DNA from: Pleurocapsaceae cyanobacterium CSU_1_1
GTDB taxonomy: Bacteria; Cyanobacteriota; Cyanobacteriia; Cyanobacteriales; Xenococcaceae
Assembly: GCA_012034765.1 (NCBI GenBank)
Contig: JAAUOU010000029.1
Coordinates: 1-42,930, forward strand
Reading direction: 5' to 3'
Length of the DNA stretch: 42,930 bases
The position numbers and the translations under genes are program-made. Positions 1 to 10,399 of the stretch are shown one piece after another (the stretch's first letter is position 1; every line of letters begins with the position of its first letter). The notes below the pieces were generated by a model. It worked only from the letters and a program-made list of their open reading frames with translations. It ran no database searches and was not told the DNA's origin.

Positions 1-108
1 TTGGTGACCAATACTGACCCCGACCCAGTGAAAGCTTCTCTTCGACAATATGAGCTTAAAACTTATCGCATCGAGTTTAAAGTTACTACTCACGTCTGGG
101 CTTATTAA
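1..108 (+). CDS. C-terminal end of an unidentified protein (5' truncated by window edge)
   Basis: An open frame enters from the left edge in frame 1 and stops at TAA 106-108, giving 35 residues that end in THVWAY. The codons look coding (charged, mixed composition) and the frame has no internal stop. No family can be recognised from so short a tail. It points the same way as the next two genes. It could also be a chance open frame, but its position at the window edge makes a truncated real gene more likely. Confidence 0.45.
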   Translation: MVTNTDPDPVKASLRQYELKTYRIEFKVTTHVWAY

Positions 109-389
109 ACTTTTGTCAGTCAATCAGAGCATGGGGATGTAAGGATTCAGGTGGGGGTTGAAGAAAACAAGCAATGTAGGTAATGATTAAGCAGTTTTTA
201 AGTTGTGCAAAGAAATTTAACAATACTTGTGAATTTTTCGTAAACCGCATTTTAATCAAGGGGATCATGCGCTACAGTAATGTATAGATAAATAAATAAT
301 TCTTATGTAACCAATAAGTGCAGTTTATCTTGATACTTAACTACTTGTATTTGCATGTTGCGATCGCCTATCAGAACCAGGTAAAGCTT

Positions 390-611
390 ATGTTTTTAGT
401 CTTATTATTTGTCACAGCCCTAACTAGTATTATGATTTACCTTCGTACAGATAATGATATCTTTGGTTTACTAGGAGTAGTCATGTCACTAACCTGTCTG
501 ATCTGGGGTTTAGTAATTGCTCATTGGTCGGTTCATATACTGGCATTATTCGCTTTATTATTCTTTGGTAAGCCAGTCGCTGTCGCTACGGTAGAATCTC
601 GGCACAGATAA
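390..611 (+). CDS. small hypothetical membrane protein (73 aa)
   Basis: A 73-residue, strongly hydrophobic protein. The open frame extends upstream to 318, but the ATG at 390 is preferred because it follows a weak AGG-containing ribosome-binding region and starts directly on a membrane segment (MFLVLLFVTALTSIMIYL). A second long hydrophobic stretch covers roughly residues 24-63 and probably makes two more passes; the C-terminus is short and basic (ESRHR). It lies 124 bp upstream of bioF on the same strand. The function is not recognised. Small membrane proteins of this shape are common in cyanobacterial genomes. The call as a real gene rests on length, hydrophobic pattern and position. Confidence 0.55.
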   Translation: MFLVLLFVTALTSIMIYLRTDNDIFGLLGVVMSLTCLIWGLVIAHWSVHILALFALLFFGKPVAVATVESRHR

Positions 612-735
612 ATCGGACAAGCAATATTTTATTCGAGCGATAATTTACAATCAATAATGGATCTAAGTTATCACTTTTTTTGGTGTCTATAAGTGAAAGA
701 GTTCATCCAAAAGATCTCAAACTAATAATTCTCAA

Positions 736-1899
736 GTGTCAAATCCTTACAGTTGGCTCAATAAATCTTTGGATACAATCCATCGGGCAAATTGGTATCG
801 CTCAGTTAAGGCGATCGCAGGTAAACCAGGAGCAGTTATAGAATTAGAGGGAAAACTCGTAATTAATTTTGCCAGTAATGATTATTTAGGACTGGCTAGC
901 GATCAAAGATTAATTGATGCTGCGGTGACTGCAACTCAGGCTTACGGTACGGGTAGTACTGGTTCTAGGTTATTGAGTGGACATAAAGAACTACACCGAG
1001 AATTAGAACAGGCGATCGCTGCTTTAAAACAAACGGAAGATGCATTAGTATTTAGTTCTGGTTATTTGGCTAATTTAGGAACAGTATCGGCTTTAGTAGG
1101 GCAACAAGATCTAATTGTAGGAGATCGTTATAATCACTCCAGTCTGAAAAAGGGCGCAATTTTAAGTGGTGCAACAACTATTGATTATCTTCATAACGAC
1201 ATTGCAGACTTGCAGGACAAATTAATTAATCATCGCGCTTTATATCGTCGGTGTTTAATTACTACCGATAGCGTTTTTAGTATGGATGGCGATTTATGTT
1301 TATTACCTGAATTATTGGCGATCGCTGAAGAGCATGCCTGTATGCTATTAGTAGATGAAGCCCATGCAACAGGCGTAATGGGTAATACTGGTGCAGGCTG
1401 TGTCGAACACTATAACTGTACAGGTCAAACCTTAATTCAAGTTGGTACTCTCAGTAAAGCTTTAGGGAGTTTGGGCGGATATGTGGCGGGAAGTGCCGAA
1501 TTAATTGATTTTTTGCGCAATCGTGCAGCCACCTGGATTTATACCACCGCCTTGTCTCCTGCCGATACCGCAGCAGCGCTTACAGGGATTAAAATTGTTC
1601 AACAAGAACCCCATAGAAAAGAGCAACTTTGGCACAATATCAACTATCTTAAACAGAGGCTATTCCATTTAGAACTATTACCATCCCAATCACCCATTCT
1701 CTGCCTCAAGCTTGATACTCCCGAAACAACATTAAATCTTGCTCAAAGACTGATTGATGGGGGTATTTTTGCCCCCGCGATTCGCCCCCCAACAGTGCCA
1801 ACTAGTCGTATTCGCTTATCTTTAATGGCTACTCATAAACAGCATCATCTTGAGATGCTGATTGAAAATCTAGACAGATATTGGAGTTATGGCAACTAG
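736..1899 (+). CDS. bioF: 8-amino-7-oxononanoate synthase (BioF)
   Basis: A PLP-dependent enzyme of the alpha-oxoamine synthase family. It condenses pimeloyl thioester with L-alanine to give 8-amino-7-oxononanoate (KAPA), an early step of biotin synthesis in the cytosol. The 387-residue length is normal. Visible landmarks are the substrate-loop motif NDYLGLA, the [12 protein letters not shown] glycine-rich segment, [10 protein letters not shown], and the PLP lysine in [12 protein letters not shown] at about Lys241. The start is GTG at 736; no ATG lies suitably nearby and no clear Shine-Dalgarno is seen. No other biotin gene is in the window, which is usual because cyanobacterial bio genes are scattered. 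The frame continues past the stop into a TPR remnant. Confidence 0.93.
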   Translation: MSNPYSWLNKSLDTIHRANWYRSVKAIAGKPGAVIELEGKLVINFASNDYLGLASDQRLIDAAVTATQAYGTGSTGSRLLSGHKELHRELEQAIAALKQTEDALVFSSGYLANLGTVSALVGQQDLIVGDRYNHSSLKKGAILSGATTIDYLHNDIADLQDKLINHRALYRRCLITTDSVFSMDGDLCLLPELLAIAEEHACMLLVDEAHATGVMGNTGAGCVEHYNCTGQTLIQVGTLSKALGSLGGYVAGSAELIDFLRNRAATWIYTTALSPADTAAALTGIKIVQQEPHRKEQLWHNINYLKQRLFHLELLPSQSPILCLKLDTPETTLNLAQRLIDGGIFAPAIRPPTVPTSRIRLSLMATHKQHHLEMLIENLDRYWSYGN

Positions 1900-2078
1900 A
1901 AAAATCCAGAAGATGGAATGTCATGGTTTCATCGAGGTTTACTATTATCCGAAACAGAACAATATACTGAAGCAATTGAGAGCTACGATTTGGGCATAAA
2001 ATATGGATGGTTTTTAAAGTTGATTCGGCGTTTGATAATATTCGCCAAAATCAACAATTTAAATTGTTAGTTGAATAA
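1900..2078 (+). pseudogene. decayed C-terminal piece of a TPR-repeat protein
   Basis: Directly after the bioF stop, in the same frame, comes a stretch that reads as one TPR unit: NPEDGMSWFHRGLLL then YTEAIESYDLGIKYG, matching the TPR pattern of W..RG and Y.EAI..YD. At about 2008 the sense jumps by one base to a second frame reading VFKVDSAFDNIRQNQQ and ending at TAA 2076-2078. The change is explained by loss of a single base. No proper start lies upstream because bioF occupies the space, so this looks like the 3' end of a lost gene. It is not expected to make a functional protein. Confidence 0.6.
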
Positions 2079-2117
2079 TTTTTTCAGTTCTTTTTGATTA
2101 TTTCCCGACAAGTCTAA

Positions 2118-3446
2118 TTATCCTGCCAGCTTAGACATATAGGTAGAATCAGGTAACACTTCAGCGTGGGGATATTTTTCTGAAACCATCTTTCGAGTAA
2201 TCAGGCAATGGCTAACATTTTTCTGAGAAGGTAATTCATACATCAGATCTAACATTAATTCCTCAATTATTCCGCGTAAAGCTCTTGCACCAGTTTTGCG
2301 TCGATAGGCTTCTGAGGCGATCGCTCTTAAAGCATTTGCTTCAAATTCTAGCTCAACGTTATCGAACCGCAAAAGTTCTTGATATTGTTTGGTTAAGGCA
2401 TTACGAGGCTGAGTCAATATATCCAGCAAAGCTTCTTCTGTGAGAGAATTTAGGGTTGTTACTATCGGTAATCTTCCTATAAGTTCAGGAATTAAGCCAA
2501 ATTTAACCAAATCATCAGATTCAAGATGCTGCATCAGATTGTTTTCTTGAGTTGGATGTAACTTAACTTTTTCGTTCTTGACAAACCCAATCGATTTTTT
2601 ATGACTGCGTTGTCCGATAATTTTTTCTAGACCAACAAAAGCACCACCACAGATAAATAAAATATTACTAGTGTCAATTTGAATACATTCTTGATTAGGA
2701 TGCTTGCGTCCTCCTTGAGGAGCTATGTTAGCTACAGTACCTTCTACTATTTTCAATAGTGCCTGCTGTACCCCCTCTCCCGATACATCACGACTAATTG
2801 AGGTGTTTTCGCTTTTGCGCGTAATCTTATCAATTTCGTCAAGATAAATAATTCCCCTTTCTGCTTCGGCCACATCTAAATCAGCATTTTGCAGTAATCG
2901 TAATAGTACATTTTCTACGTCTTCACCAACATAGCCTGCTTCAGTAAGAGTGGTGGCATCGGCTATGGCAAAAGGTACATGAAGCTGTTGAGCAAGAGTT
3001 TGGGCGATTAGGGTTTTTCCTGAACCAGTAGGCCCAATTAAAAGAATGTTAGATTTTTGTAACTGGATGGGATGTTGATTTACTTGATTGCGTTGAGCTT
3101 CAAGGATACTAAGACGTTTATAGTGGTTATAAACTGCTACAGAAAGAGTTTTTTTTGCTTCTTCTTGACCAATAATATATTCGTCTAAATGTTGTTTTAG
3201 GTCTTTTGGTTTGGGTAGTTGAGCTAAAGAAAAGGATTTATTTACTTCAGAATTAAATTGCTCGCTCCCATGGCTATTACTACTATTACCATCACCATTA
3301 TTTAGCGATTTTTCTAGCAGTAAATTATTACACAAGCCGACACACTCATTACAAATATTAACCTTTCCTCCCGCAATCAATTCACCAACTTGATTTTGTA
3401 GGCGATCGCAAAAAGAACATCTAAGTTGAAAGTCTTCCATTATCAT
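2118..3446 (-). CDS. clpX: ClpX-type AAA+ unfoldase, divergent (probable paralog)
   Basis: ATP-dependent unfoldase that feeds substrates to ClpP. The order is an N-terminal C4 zinc finger (Cys10, Cys13, Cys32, Cys35), Walker A GPTGSGKT at 138-145, pore loop GYVG at 171-174, Walker B IIYLDEID at 199-206, an RKHP loop near 247-250, and the ClpP-binding IGF at 286-288. The length (442 aa) is normal. The zinc-finger region and the Asn/Ser-rich linker at 44-70 depart from the usual cyanobacterial ClpX, and no tig or clpP lies beside it, whereas the housekeeping gene usually sits with them. It follows cheA by only 73 bp on the same strand, so it may be co-transcribed with the chemosensory operon. 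An alternative start is Met3. Confidence 0.88.
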   Translation of the reverse strand: MIMEDFQLRCSFCDRLQNQVGELIAGGKVNICNECVGLCNNLLLEKSLNNGDGNSSNSHGSEQFNSEVNKSFSLAQLPKPKDLKQHLDEYIIGQEEAKKTLSVAVYNHYKRLSILEAQRNQVNQHPIQLQKSNILLIGPTGSGKTLIAQTLAQQLHVPFAIADATTLTEAGYVGEDVENVLLRLLQNADLDVAEAERGIIYLDEIDKITRKSENTSISRDVSGEGVQQALLKIVEGTVANIAPQGGRKHPNQECIQIDTSNILFICGGAFVGLEKIIGQRSHKKSIGFVKNEKVKLHPTQENNLMQHLESDDLVKFGLIPELIGRLPIVTTLNSLTEEALLDILTQPRNALTKQYQELLRFDNVELEFEANALRAIASEAYRRKTGARALRGIIEELMLDLMYELPSQKNVSHCLITRKMVSEKYPHAEVLPDSTYMSKLAG

Positions 3447-3519
3447 GATTAATTTTGTTTTATTTAAAAAATATTTAATTATTAGTAGTCAGTAAAAACG
3501 TGATTACTTACGTGATTGC

Positions 3520-6500
3520 TTAAGCCGCGTAAGGTAAAGCAGGTATATTTGCTTCGCGATTAACGGTAGTTCTGAGTACGTCCAGAAATTCTTGTTCAAT
3601 ATACGGTTTGCTCATATAAGCACTTGCTCCTAAATGTAAAGCTAGTTGACGATGTTTATCGTTGATACGAGTAGTCAGCATAACCACGGGAATTGCTGAA
3701 GATAGAGGTTTTTTGCGTAGTTCATTGAGAAACTCAAAACCATTAAGTCTAGGCATTTCCAAATCACTAACAATTAAATCAACAGTAGAATTTTGTAATA
3801 GTAATTCCAGTGCTTCTTTACCATCCCGCGCCTGTAGAACTCGATAACCAACTTTTTTCAGGGTAAGAGTTAAGGTTTTTCGCATCATAGCCGAATCATC
3901 AACTACCAACACCGTAGGAATAGAAACATTAGTCGTGGATAAATTTCGGTAAGCATTGATCACTGGTTCAACGGCATTGTTAGATCTACTCTCCTTTTGC
4001 TGTTTGGCATGAGCTAGCAAAGCAACCGCATCGATCGCTGGAATTAAATTTCCATCCCCCATCACAGTACAACCATAAACATAGTCAGACTGGGAAACTG
4101 CTCTAGCTAAAGGTTTGATCACCATTTCTTGCTCTGTACCAAAACCTTCAACTTCTAAGGCAAAACTAGATTTTTCCGTGGGAATTATCAACATTGCCGA
4201 ATCATTGGCTAGAGTTTTGTTTTGATTATTGAGGGTAGGATAACGATATTCTAGTAAATCGGACAGTCGATAAACTGGAAGCAACTCGTCTCGCCAAGAT
4301 AGAATCCTTTCTGTGCCTATTTGCTTAGTTTGAACACTTGTAGTGGGAATAATTTCTTGGATGCTAGCAAGTGGTAAAGCAAGTAAATTTGCCCCAGCTG
4401 AACAGACTAATAATTTGGCAATGGTTAAAGTCAGTGGCAGACTTAAAGTAAAGGTTGTTCCTTTTCCTGGCGAAGAGTCAACCAAAACAGTTCCTTTAAT
4501 AGCTTCTAGTTGAGAACGGACTACATCTAAACCAACTCCCCTTCCTGAAAGTTCGCTAACTTGATCGGCGGTAGAAAAGCCTGGTTCAAAAATATAATTT
4601 AGTAGCTGCTCTTGATCAATTTGGCTTAATTGAGCCATGGATAACCAACCTTTATCTACTGCTCGTTGGGCAATTTTCATTAAATCTAAGCCCTGACCAT
4701 CATCACTGATTTCAATTAGGGTACGATTACCTTGATGAGCAGCATGAATAGTAATGTTTCCCGTTGCAGACTTACCCTGTTGGCGACGAAGTTCGGGTAA
4801 TTCTACACCGTGATCGAAAGCATTGCGAATTAAATGTAATAGGGGATCATGAAGTTTTTCGAGGATGCCTTTGTCAACTAAAATATCTGTTCCCTTCATC
4901 TCTAGACTAACAGGCTTTTGATACTGAGTTGATAAATCCCGCAAAGCGCGTGGAAAATGGTTTAACACATTTTCCAAAGGAAGCATTCGCGCCCACATTA
5001 ATTCATCGCTTAATTTAGTCAGGATTTGCTCTTGCTGTCTGATGTTTTGATCAGATTGTCGAGTAAACAGAGCCAGATCTTCAACCGCCTCTTCTAACTG
5101 CATCATCTCTTCTAGTGCAGTCTGAATTGAAGAATCTTGATCGCCATAGCTATCCATTTCTAAAGAATCAAATAAGCGATCGCTATTTAATAGTTGATTC
5201 TTGATTGGAGGGGATGTTGAGGGAGGAAGATTAGAATCAGAGTTGGTACTGCTCAAGTTAATGCTGGTGTTATCTGATAAACCTGTCAAGGCAGTAGTTA
5301 AATGTTGAAATTGTTCTAATCCCTGCTGAACTTTACGTACAATTGCCTGTAAATGCTCTTGCTGTAGTGCGAGACTATTGCGATTTATTACTAATTCTCC
5401 TACTAAATTGTTCATTTTTTCCAATCGATCGAGATTGACTTTTACCTTTAGGTTGGCAGTAGAATTAAATTTAGTTTTAGATTTAATCTGGGTTTTCTGT
5501 TGAGAAGATTTTGTACTATGGGGATTTTTAAATAATAATGGCTGAGAAACTATAGCAGAAGATGTGGCAGAAACTTCTGTCTTAGTTACGGTTTCCGTTT
5601 TAGTGAAGACTTCTGATTCACAATCAAAGATTCCCTCGGTTACTAAATTATCTAGAGATCCATCTTCAATTTCTGATAGGGATAAGAAACTTTCTAAATC
5701 ATCTAAAGACTGATCTAAACTATCTTCATGAAGTATAGTTGGCGTTGCTGTTAATAATTGAGATTCAAAAGTACTGGCAGTAGTCTGATTCTGTTCCTGG
5801 GGGGTATCCGATCGCAGTGCTTTTAAAGCCTCTGAAGGACTGCCTCCTGATTGGCGATCGCCTGCTAAAACTAATTCTCTAGCAACCTGAAAATTATCTA
5901 ATGCCACGGACATAATTTCCAAAATGCGATCGGGATGAGCATCAATGGCATCATTTATCGCTAAACAAATCTCACCAAATCCAGGTAAACCTAAAATTTC
6001 GGCAAACCCTGCAAAAACTTCCGCCTGAACGCGTAATTCTCCCTCAACTTCGTGTTTTTGAGGATTTTCTAACACCATCGCTAGACGTTCGATTCCTTGT
6101 GCCACATCTACTTCAAAGATAGAAGATACCATATCAACTCCCAGATCAGAGGAGTTGGGAATGTAGTTTTCAGCCTCTTTTAAAACATCTCCCAGTCGGG
6201 TTTCTATTTTACTAAAAACAAGATCGGCACTAGCTAAAGCCGACTCTTCTGCAAAACTACCTTGATTAATCTGTTGTTGTAATGGTTCTTTTAAACAGTC
6301 ATAAGCCTGGAGTAGCCAGGTTTCTAGCTCCGTATCCAACTCTACTTTATCGCTATAGAGTCCTCTTAAAATACTTTCTAAGCGATGTGCAATCATTGCC
6401 AGGGCATCTAGTCCCACAGTAGCTGCACCACCTTTAAGGGAGTGGGCAGAGCGCATTAAATCGTGGACTAAGGCGGGGCTAAGTTTTTGTTTTAAATTTA

Positions 6501-6588
6501 GCAATCCCGTTTCCAGTATCTGTAAAAGCTCTGGAGCTTCTTCTAAAAAAAATTGATAGGTTCGTTGACGAATTTCTGAGTCAATCAT
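3520..6588 (-). CDS. CheA-type hybrid histidine kinase (Hpt-HATPase-CheW-REC), PixL/PilL/TaxA class
   Basis: Central kinase of a chemosensory (phototaxis or pilus-motility) pathway. The order of domains in 1022 residues is: Hpt with phosphorylatable His49 in AHSLKGGA; a poorly conserved region with an internal Hpt-like stretch and acidic Ser/Thr-rich linkers to about 370; a dimerisation region starting at LEKMNNLVGELVINRN; the kinase core with N-box RNAFDHGVE, G1 DDGQGLD and G2 GRGVGLDVV; a CheW-like domain starting at KLLVCSAGANLLALP; and a C-terminal receiver (VLVVDDSAMMRK, acceptor Asp in VSDLEMPRLNG, Lys in SKPY). This architecture matches cyanobacterial PixL-type kinases. It lies downstream of the receptor in the operon, separated by a repeat-filled 225-bp gap, and is followed by clpX. 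Confidence 0.92.
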   Translation of the reverse strand: MIDSEIRQRTYQFFLEEAPELLQILETGLLNLKQKLSPALVHDLMRSAHSLKGGAATVGLDALAMIAHRLESILRGLYSDKVELDTELETWLLQAYDCLKEPLQQQINQGSFAEESALASADLVFSKIETRLGDVLKEAENYIPNSSDLGVDMVSSIFEVDVAQGIERLAMVLENPQKHEVEGELRVQAEVFAGFAEILGLPGFGEICLAINDAIDAHPDRILEIMSVALDNFQVARELVLAGDRQSGGSPSEALKALRSDTPQEQNQTTASTFESQLLTATPTILHEDSLDQSLDDLESFLSLSEIEDGSLDNLVTEGIFDCESEVFTKTETVTKTEVSATSSAIVSQPLLFKNPHSTKSSQQKTQIKSKTKFNSTANLKVKVNLDRLEKMNNLVGELVINRNSLALQQEHLQAIVRKVQQGLEQFQHLTTALTGLSDNTSINLSSTNSDSNLPPSTSPPIKNQLLNSDRLFDSLEMDSYGDQDSSIQTALEEMMQLEEAVEDLALFTRQSDQNIRQQEQILTKLSDELMWARMLPLENVLNHFPRALRDLSTQYQKPVSLEMKGTDILVDKGILEKLHDPLLHLIRNAFDHGVELPELRRQQGKSATGNITIHAAHQGNRTLIEISDDGQGLDLMKIAQRAVDKGWLSMAQLSQIDQEQLLNYIFEPGFSTADQVSELSGRGVGLDVVRSQLEAIKGTVLVDSSPGKGTTFTLSLPLTLTIAKLLVCSAGANLLALPLASIQEIIPTTSVQTKQIGTERILSWRDELLPVYRLSDLLEYRYPTLNNQNKTLANDSAMLIIPTEKSSFALEVEGFGTEQEMVIKPLARAVSQSDYVYGCTVMGDGNLIPAIDAVALLAHAKQQKESRSNNAVEPVINAYRNLSTTNVSIPTVLVVDDSAMMRKTLTLTLKKVGYRVLQARDGKEALELLLQNSTVDLIVSDLEMPRLNGFEFLNELRKKPLSSAIPVVMLTTRINDKHRQLALHLGASAYMSKPYIEQEFLDVLRTTVNREANIPALPYAA

Positions 6589-6662
6589 AGGTTTTTAATT
6601 AGCTATAGGCTCTAATACTAAATCTTGTTGGTATACAACATTTAAAAGTTAAGCAAAGGTAA

Positions 6663-6766
6663 TGAGTAATGGGTAATGGGTAATGGGTAATGCCCGAATT
6701 TTGACTTTTGACTTTTGACTTTTGACTTTTGACTTTTGACTTTTGACTTTTGACTTTTGACTTTTG
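6663..6766. repeat. heptameric short tandem repeats: (GGGTAAT)n then (TTTTGAC)9
   Basis: Two adjacent heptamer arrays lie in the gap between the receptor and cheA. The first has about four copies of a GGGTAAT unit (6665-6692) and the second nine copies of TTTTGAC (6701-6766), followed by a degenerate continuation with the cyanobacterial CCTTTAGGA motif to about 6815. Such short tandemly repeated heptamers are well known in cyanobacteria. They are not CRISPR: the unit is 7 bp and there are no spacers. Confidence 0.9.
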
Positions 6767-6813
6767 ATTTGCGAAGCTTATCCTTTAGGACTTTTGACTT
6801 CTGCGAAGCATTA

Positions 6814-9678
6814 CTAGGCTTTAAACCGACTTACACTTGCCTGTAAATCTTCCGCTACTGCTAATAATTCTTTAGTCGAAGCTGATACTAGTTTCGCATC
6901 CGTTGAAGTTGTATTTGCCATGGAAGCAACTTCGGCAATAGTTTGAGTAATTTTTTGACTAGCCTCAGACTCTTGAACAGTTTCTTGGGCAATTTCAGCA
7001 ATTCGACTATTTACCTTTTGACTGGAGATCGCAACTTGATTAAGACTCTGACGAGTTTCATCTACCAATTTAGTCCCAATAACTACTCGCTCAATACCTT
7101 CTTCCATTGCTTTAAACACTTCTTTCGTGTCTAGCTGAATGCTGGCGACTATTTTTTCAATTTCAGTTGTAGCTTCAGCCGATTGCTGTGCGAGGATTCT
7201 GATTTCGTCAGCTACCGTAGCAAAGTTATGTTCTTCTTCTCCTACACGAGATGCTTCTAAAGAGGCATTAAGAGCTAAGATGTTAGTCTGAGCAGCAAAA
7301 CCACCGATTAAATTGACGACCTTAGAAATTTTCTGCGAGGATTCTCCTAATCGTTTGACTTTCTTAGCAGTTTCGGCGACTGTTTGGCGAATGTCCATAA
7401 TTCCTGCGACGGTGCGATCCATTGCTACATCTCCAGTAGCGACTGTTTTTAATACTTCCTGGAAAGTCGTTTCCACCTCTTCAGTATTGATAGCAACAGC
7501 CTGGACTGACTTTGCCATAGCTTGAATTTGCTCCAAAGCAGCCGCGATCGCCTTGGACTGTTGAGTTGCTCTCTCGGCAAGAGATTGGGCAAATTCTTCA
7601 CTATTACTGGAAGATACAGTTATTTGAGTAGTAGATTTTTTAACCTGGAGAACGATTTCCCGCAAACTTTCGACAGTGGAGTTATAAGAATCAGCTAGAG
7701 TACCAATTTCTCCCTCCGTTACCGTAGCGCGAATAGTTAAGTCTCCTTGACTAATCGGATCTACCTCCATCAGCAAACTTAACGCTTGACGTTGTAATTC
7801 TTCCTTGGCGTTTTTTTGCTGTTGTAGTACTTTAGTTCGCTCTGAGGCAAGTACTACTTGAGAAGTAAGTTGAGTAAAAAAGTCAACTTCTACTTTTTGC
7901 CAGATTCGCGATTTACTACATTGTTGAACTATTAATAATTTCTGACTCTGACAATCTTCCCCTGCATAAAAAGGAGCGATTAGTTCAGCTAAAACACTGT
8001 ATTTTTCTAGCTGTTGAAGATGATTTTCCTCAAGATTGATAACATCAATACTAGAAATTACCTGTACTTTATTTGATTTATTATCAGTAAACAGCTGATC
8101 GATATATTCTAAATTAGTATTACTTTCCTTTAAAAAGCTAGCAGATCTACCCATTGTAGATTCGGCGATAATTTTACCTACACCATTTTTTTCTAGACGA
8201 TAGACAATAGCTCGCTCTACTTTTAAAGCTAAGATAATTTCTTTTAGAGCTATTTGAAATAAATCTTGAGAATTACTTACTCGCGAGAGTTTAAGGGTTA
8301 ACTCTTTAAGTCGCTTAGAACGCTCGGTTTCTTCTGCTTGATATTGCACAAATGTCCTTAACTTTTTAGCCATTTTGTTAATATTAGTTCCCAAAACAGC
8401 TATCTCATCTGCTCCTTGGATCTCCAGCTTCGTACCTAACTCTCCTTGACCAATCTTTTCAACTGCTCCTGCTGCTTGAATAATTGGTAGGATAGCTCGA
8501 CGGGTAACGGTAGCAGCGATCGCTCCTATAATTAGAGCAGTTAGACCAGTACCCAGGAGCAAAGTTATACGTAATTGTCTCAAGGGGGCAAACGCATCAC
8601 TTACTGGACGAGATAAGGTAATTTCCCAGCCTGGAGATTTTACTCCTGAAATATTGGTGATCGGCGCAAGACTTGTTAGTATTTCTGTACGATCACTTTG
8701 AGAATCATCAATTTTTTTGTCTATAAGAATATCAGTAGCAATCAAAACTGACTCTCCGTTTTGACTATTTCTTTTGGTATCGATTTTTGTTTGTAGCTTA
8801 ACAAAATTCTCGATATCTTCTCCTACTGGAGCATTGACAAATTCTGATTCATCAGTATCAAAAATGTATCTGTCACTATCAATTAACTTGTATTCCCAGC
8901 CTTCTGCTTGAACATATTTAAAAATTTCCTTCCAATTCTTGAGAGGCATTTGTAAACGAACAACTCCAAGTACTTTATTAGTCTGGGGATCTAAAATTGG
9001 AGCAGCTACCACCAAGTTACTTTTGTTTAAAGACGAATGGATCTCTGGATCGTTAACCACAGGTGTTTTCAAAGAAATTGCTCGTTGAAAGTAATCATAA
9101 TTACTATAATTTTCTTGAGCAGCGATTGGCTCAGAAGATTGAGACTGAAGCATTAGATTGCCATCAGTATCAAAAACGGCAACACTATCGTAATTTTCTA
9201 ATGTGTGGTTAGCAATAAAATCGTTGAGAAATGCTGTTTTTTGTTTCTCTGTAGTTATCTCTTTGATTTGTGGATCGGCTAATAAAGGTGAACTAGAAAC
9301 TGCATTGGCATCACTAACAACGCGATTAGTAAAAAGACTGACTTTTTGAGCAAGATCTAAAGTTCGACTTTCTTGATCGCTAATGATTTGTTTGCTCAAG
9401 GAATGACTTGCCAACTGATGAGCAATTCCCCCCACTGCTGCCATCGGTATTATACTAATCGCTACGGCAAACAAAGTTGCTTTGCGTCGTAAACTCATTT
9501 GTCTCCAGTAACTAGTAACACGATCTCCTAAAGAGCTATCTTTGAAGATCGCAGGCTTAGTTTCGGCATGGCTAGAAGAGTTGGGAATTGTAGTCTTTGT
9601 GGCTGTAGAATTTTTGGTAGTTGAATTATCACGGTCGTTAGACTCAGCATAATCTGAGTCTAAAAGATTAGTAATCAT
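6814..9678 (-). CDS. methyl-accepting chemotaxis protein (Cache-like sensor, HAMP, GAF, signalling domain), PixJ/PilJ class
   Basis: Membrane receptor of the chemosensory operon, 954 residues. It has a Ser/Thr-rich cytoplasmic N-terminus (1-68), a first membrane helix at about 72-92, a Cache-like periplasmic domain, and a second helix at about 370-392 (LLLGTGLTALIIGAIAATV). Then follow HAMP, a GAF domain at about 455-620, a second HAMP-like segment, and the MCP coiled coil with hairpin tip AAQTNILALNASLEASR. The GAF domain shows neither a Cys-His bilin-binding motif nor DXCF, so it does not look like a phytochrome or CBCR photosensor; the ligand is unknown. It lies between cheW and cheA. Confidence 0.9.
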   Translation of the reverse strand: MITNLLDSDYAESNDRDNSTTKNSTATKTTIPNSSSHAETKPAIFKDSSLGDRVTSYWRQMSLRRKATLFAVAISIIPMAAVGGIAHQLASHSLSKQIISDQESRTLDLAQKVSLFTNRVVSDANAVSSSPLLADPQIKEITTEKQKTAFLNDFIANHTLENYDSVAVFDTDGNLMLQSQSSEPIAAQENYSNYDYFQRAISLKTPVVNDPEIHSSLNKSNLVVAAPILDPQTNKVLGVVRLQMPLKNWKEIFKYVQAEGWEYKLIDSDRYIFDTDESEFVNAPVGEDIENFVKLQTKIDTKRNSQNGESVLIATDILIDKKIDDSQSDRTEILTSLAPITNISGVKSPGWEITLSRPVSDAFAPLRQLRITLLLGTGLTALIIGAIAATVTRRAILPIIQAAGAVEKIGQGELGTKLEIQGADEIAVLGTNINKMAKKLRTFVQYQAEETERSKRLKELTLKLSRVSNSQDLFQIALKEIILALKVERAIVYRLEKNGVGKIIAESTMGRSASFLKESNTNLEYIDQLFTDNKSNKVQVISSIDVINLEENHLQQLEKYSVLAELIAPFYAGEDCQSQKLLIVQQCSKSRIWQKVEVDFFTQLTSQVVLASERTKVLQQQKNAKEELQRQALSLLMEVDPISQGDLTIRATVTEGEIGTLADSYNSTVESLREIVLQVKKSTTQITVSSSNSEEFAQSLAERATQQSKAIAAALEQIQAMAKSVQAVAINTEEVETTFQEVLKTVATGDVAMDRTVAGIMDIRQTVAETAKKVKRLGESSQKISKVVNLIGGFAAQTNILALNASLEASRVGEEEHNFATVADEIRILAQQSAEATTEIEKIVASIQLDTKEVFKAMEEGIERVVIGTKLVDETRQSLNQVAISSQKVNSRIAEIAQETVQESEASQKITQTIAEVASMANTTSTDAKLVSASTKELLAVAEDLQASVSRFKA

Positions 9679-9790
9679 GGGATTTACTTAGGTAAACTAT
9701 ATAAATTTGCGTTGACTATGGATGAAAAATATACTAAAGATGAGAAGATGAGAGAATTAAAAGTAACCATATTTGCTAATGCAGCACCGA

Positions 9791-10367
9791 TTAATTTGTG
9801 GTCTGAGATATTGCTTGCACAATGGCATCTGGCTTTAAAACTGCTAGTAATTCTTGTTCGGACTTTAACCAATAACCCTGTAACACCTTTCCCAATTCTT
9901 TATTTTCAGGGGATAAAGAAGGAGGTTGAATTGAATTTATATTCAAGCGTTCCATGTTTCCTACTTGATTAACAACTACTCCAACTGCTTGGTTACTATT
10001 GGGGGAAACGAAACTGTAAAATTGCTGCTGTATAGCTTGAAGTCGAGACTTGTTGACCTAAAGGCTGAAGCCCGATTAAGTATCCCAAATCTATTAGCCA
10101 AAGAATATTACCCTGCCAATTATGAGTACCCATGATCCAGGGCGACATATAGGGCATGGGTGTAATTTGCTCGGTGGAGATGTTCAATACTTCGCTAAGC
10201 TCTTTGATTGGTAGCAGGGCAACTGTCTCAGGACTAATATTTAGTCGCAAAAATTGTTGTTGTTTAGCTAACGTGGAGTCAGAAGGTGGTTGTTTGGAGG
10301 GTGCTGGTTTAGCATTACCGTAAAATAAAGCTGTTTCTCCTGACTTGATGGAAAGATTAGATGCCAT
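9791..10367 (-). pseudogene. CheW adaptor, split by a one-base frameshift
   Basis: CheW links receptor to CheA. The first part (123 aa, 10367-9996) runs through the CheW signature FLRLNISPETVALLPIKE and NWQGNILWLIDLG, then hits a stop right after FRFPQ. The missing C-terminal half is present in another frame, reading AVGVVVNQVGNMERLNI, LGKVLQGYWL and LLAVLKPDAIVQAI, ending at TAA (tta, 9791-9793). Removing one base from the C5 run (G5 on the plus strand, 10001-10005) restores a single 191-residue CheW of normal size. Both halves are well conserved, so this is either a very recent mutation, a phase-variable tract, or a sequence error. It lies between the cheY and receptor genes. Confidence 0.88.
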
Positions 10368-10399
10368 TTGAATGTGTTCTCTCTGAATTATAAGAAAAT

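Noticed and set aside
6663-6766. Possible CRISPR array
   Set aside because: The unit is 7 bp with no spacers; this is a short tandem heptamer repeat, as at 18178-18215 and 26203-26308.
6814-9678. Photoreceptor of the PixJ type
   Set aside because: The GAF domain lacks both the Cys-His and DXCF bilin motifs, so a bilin chromophore is not supported.
9712-9972. Plus-strand 86-codon ORF
   Set aside because: It is the antisense shadow of the C-terminal half of cheW, which shows clear CheW conservation on the minus strand.
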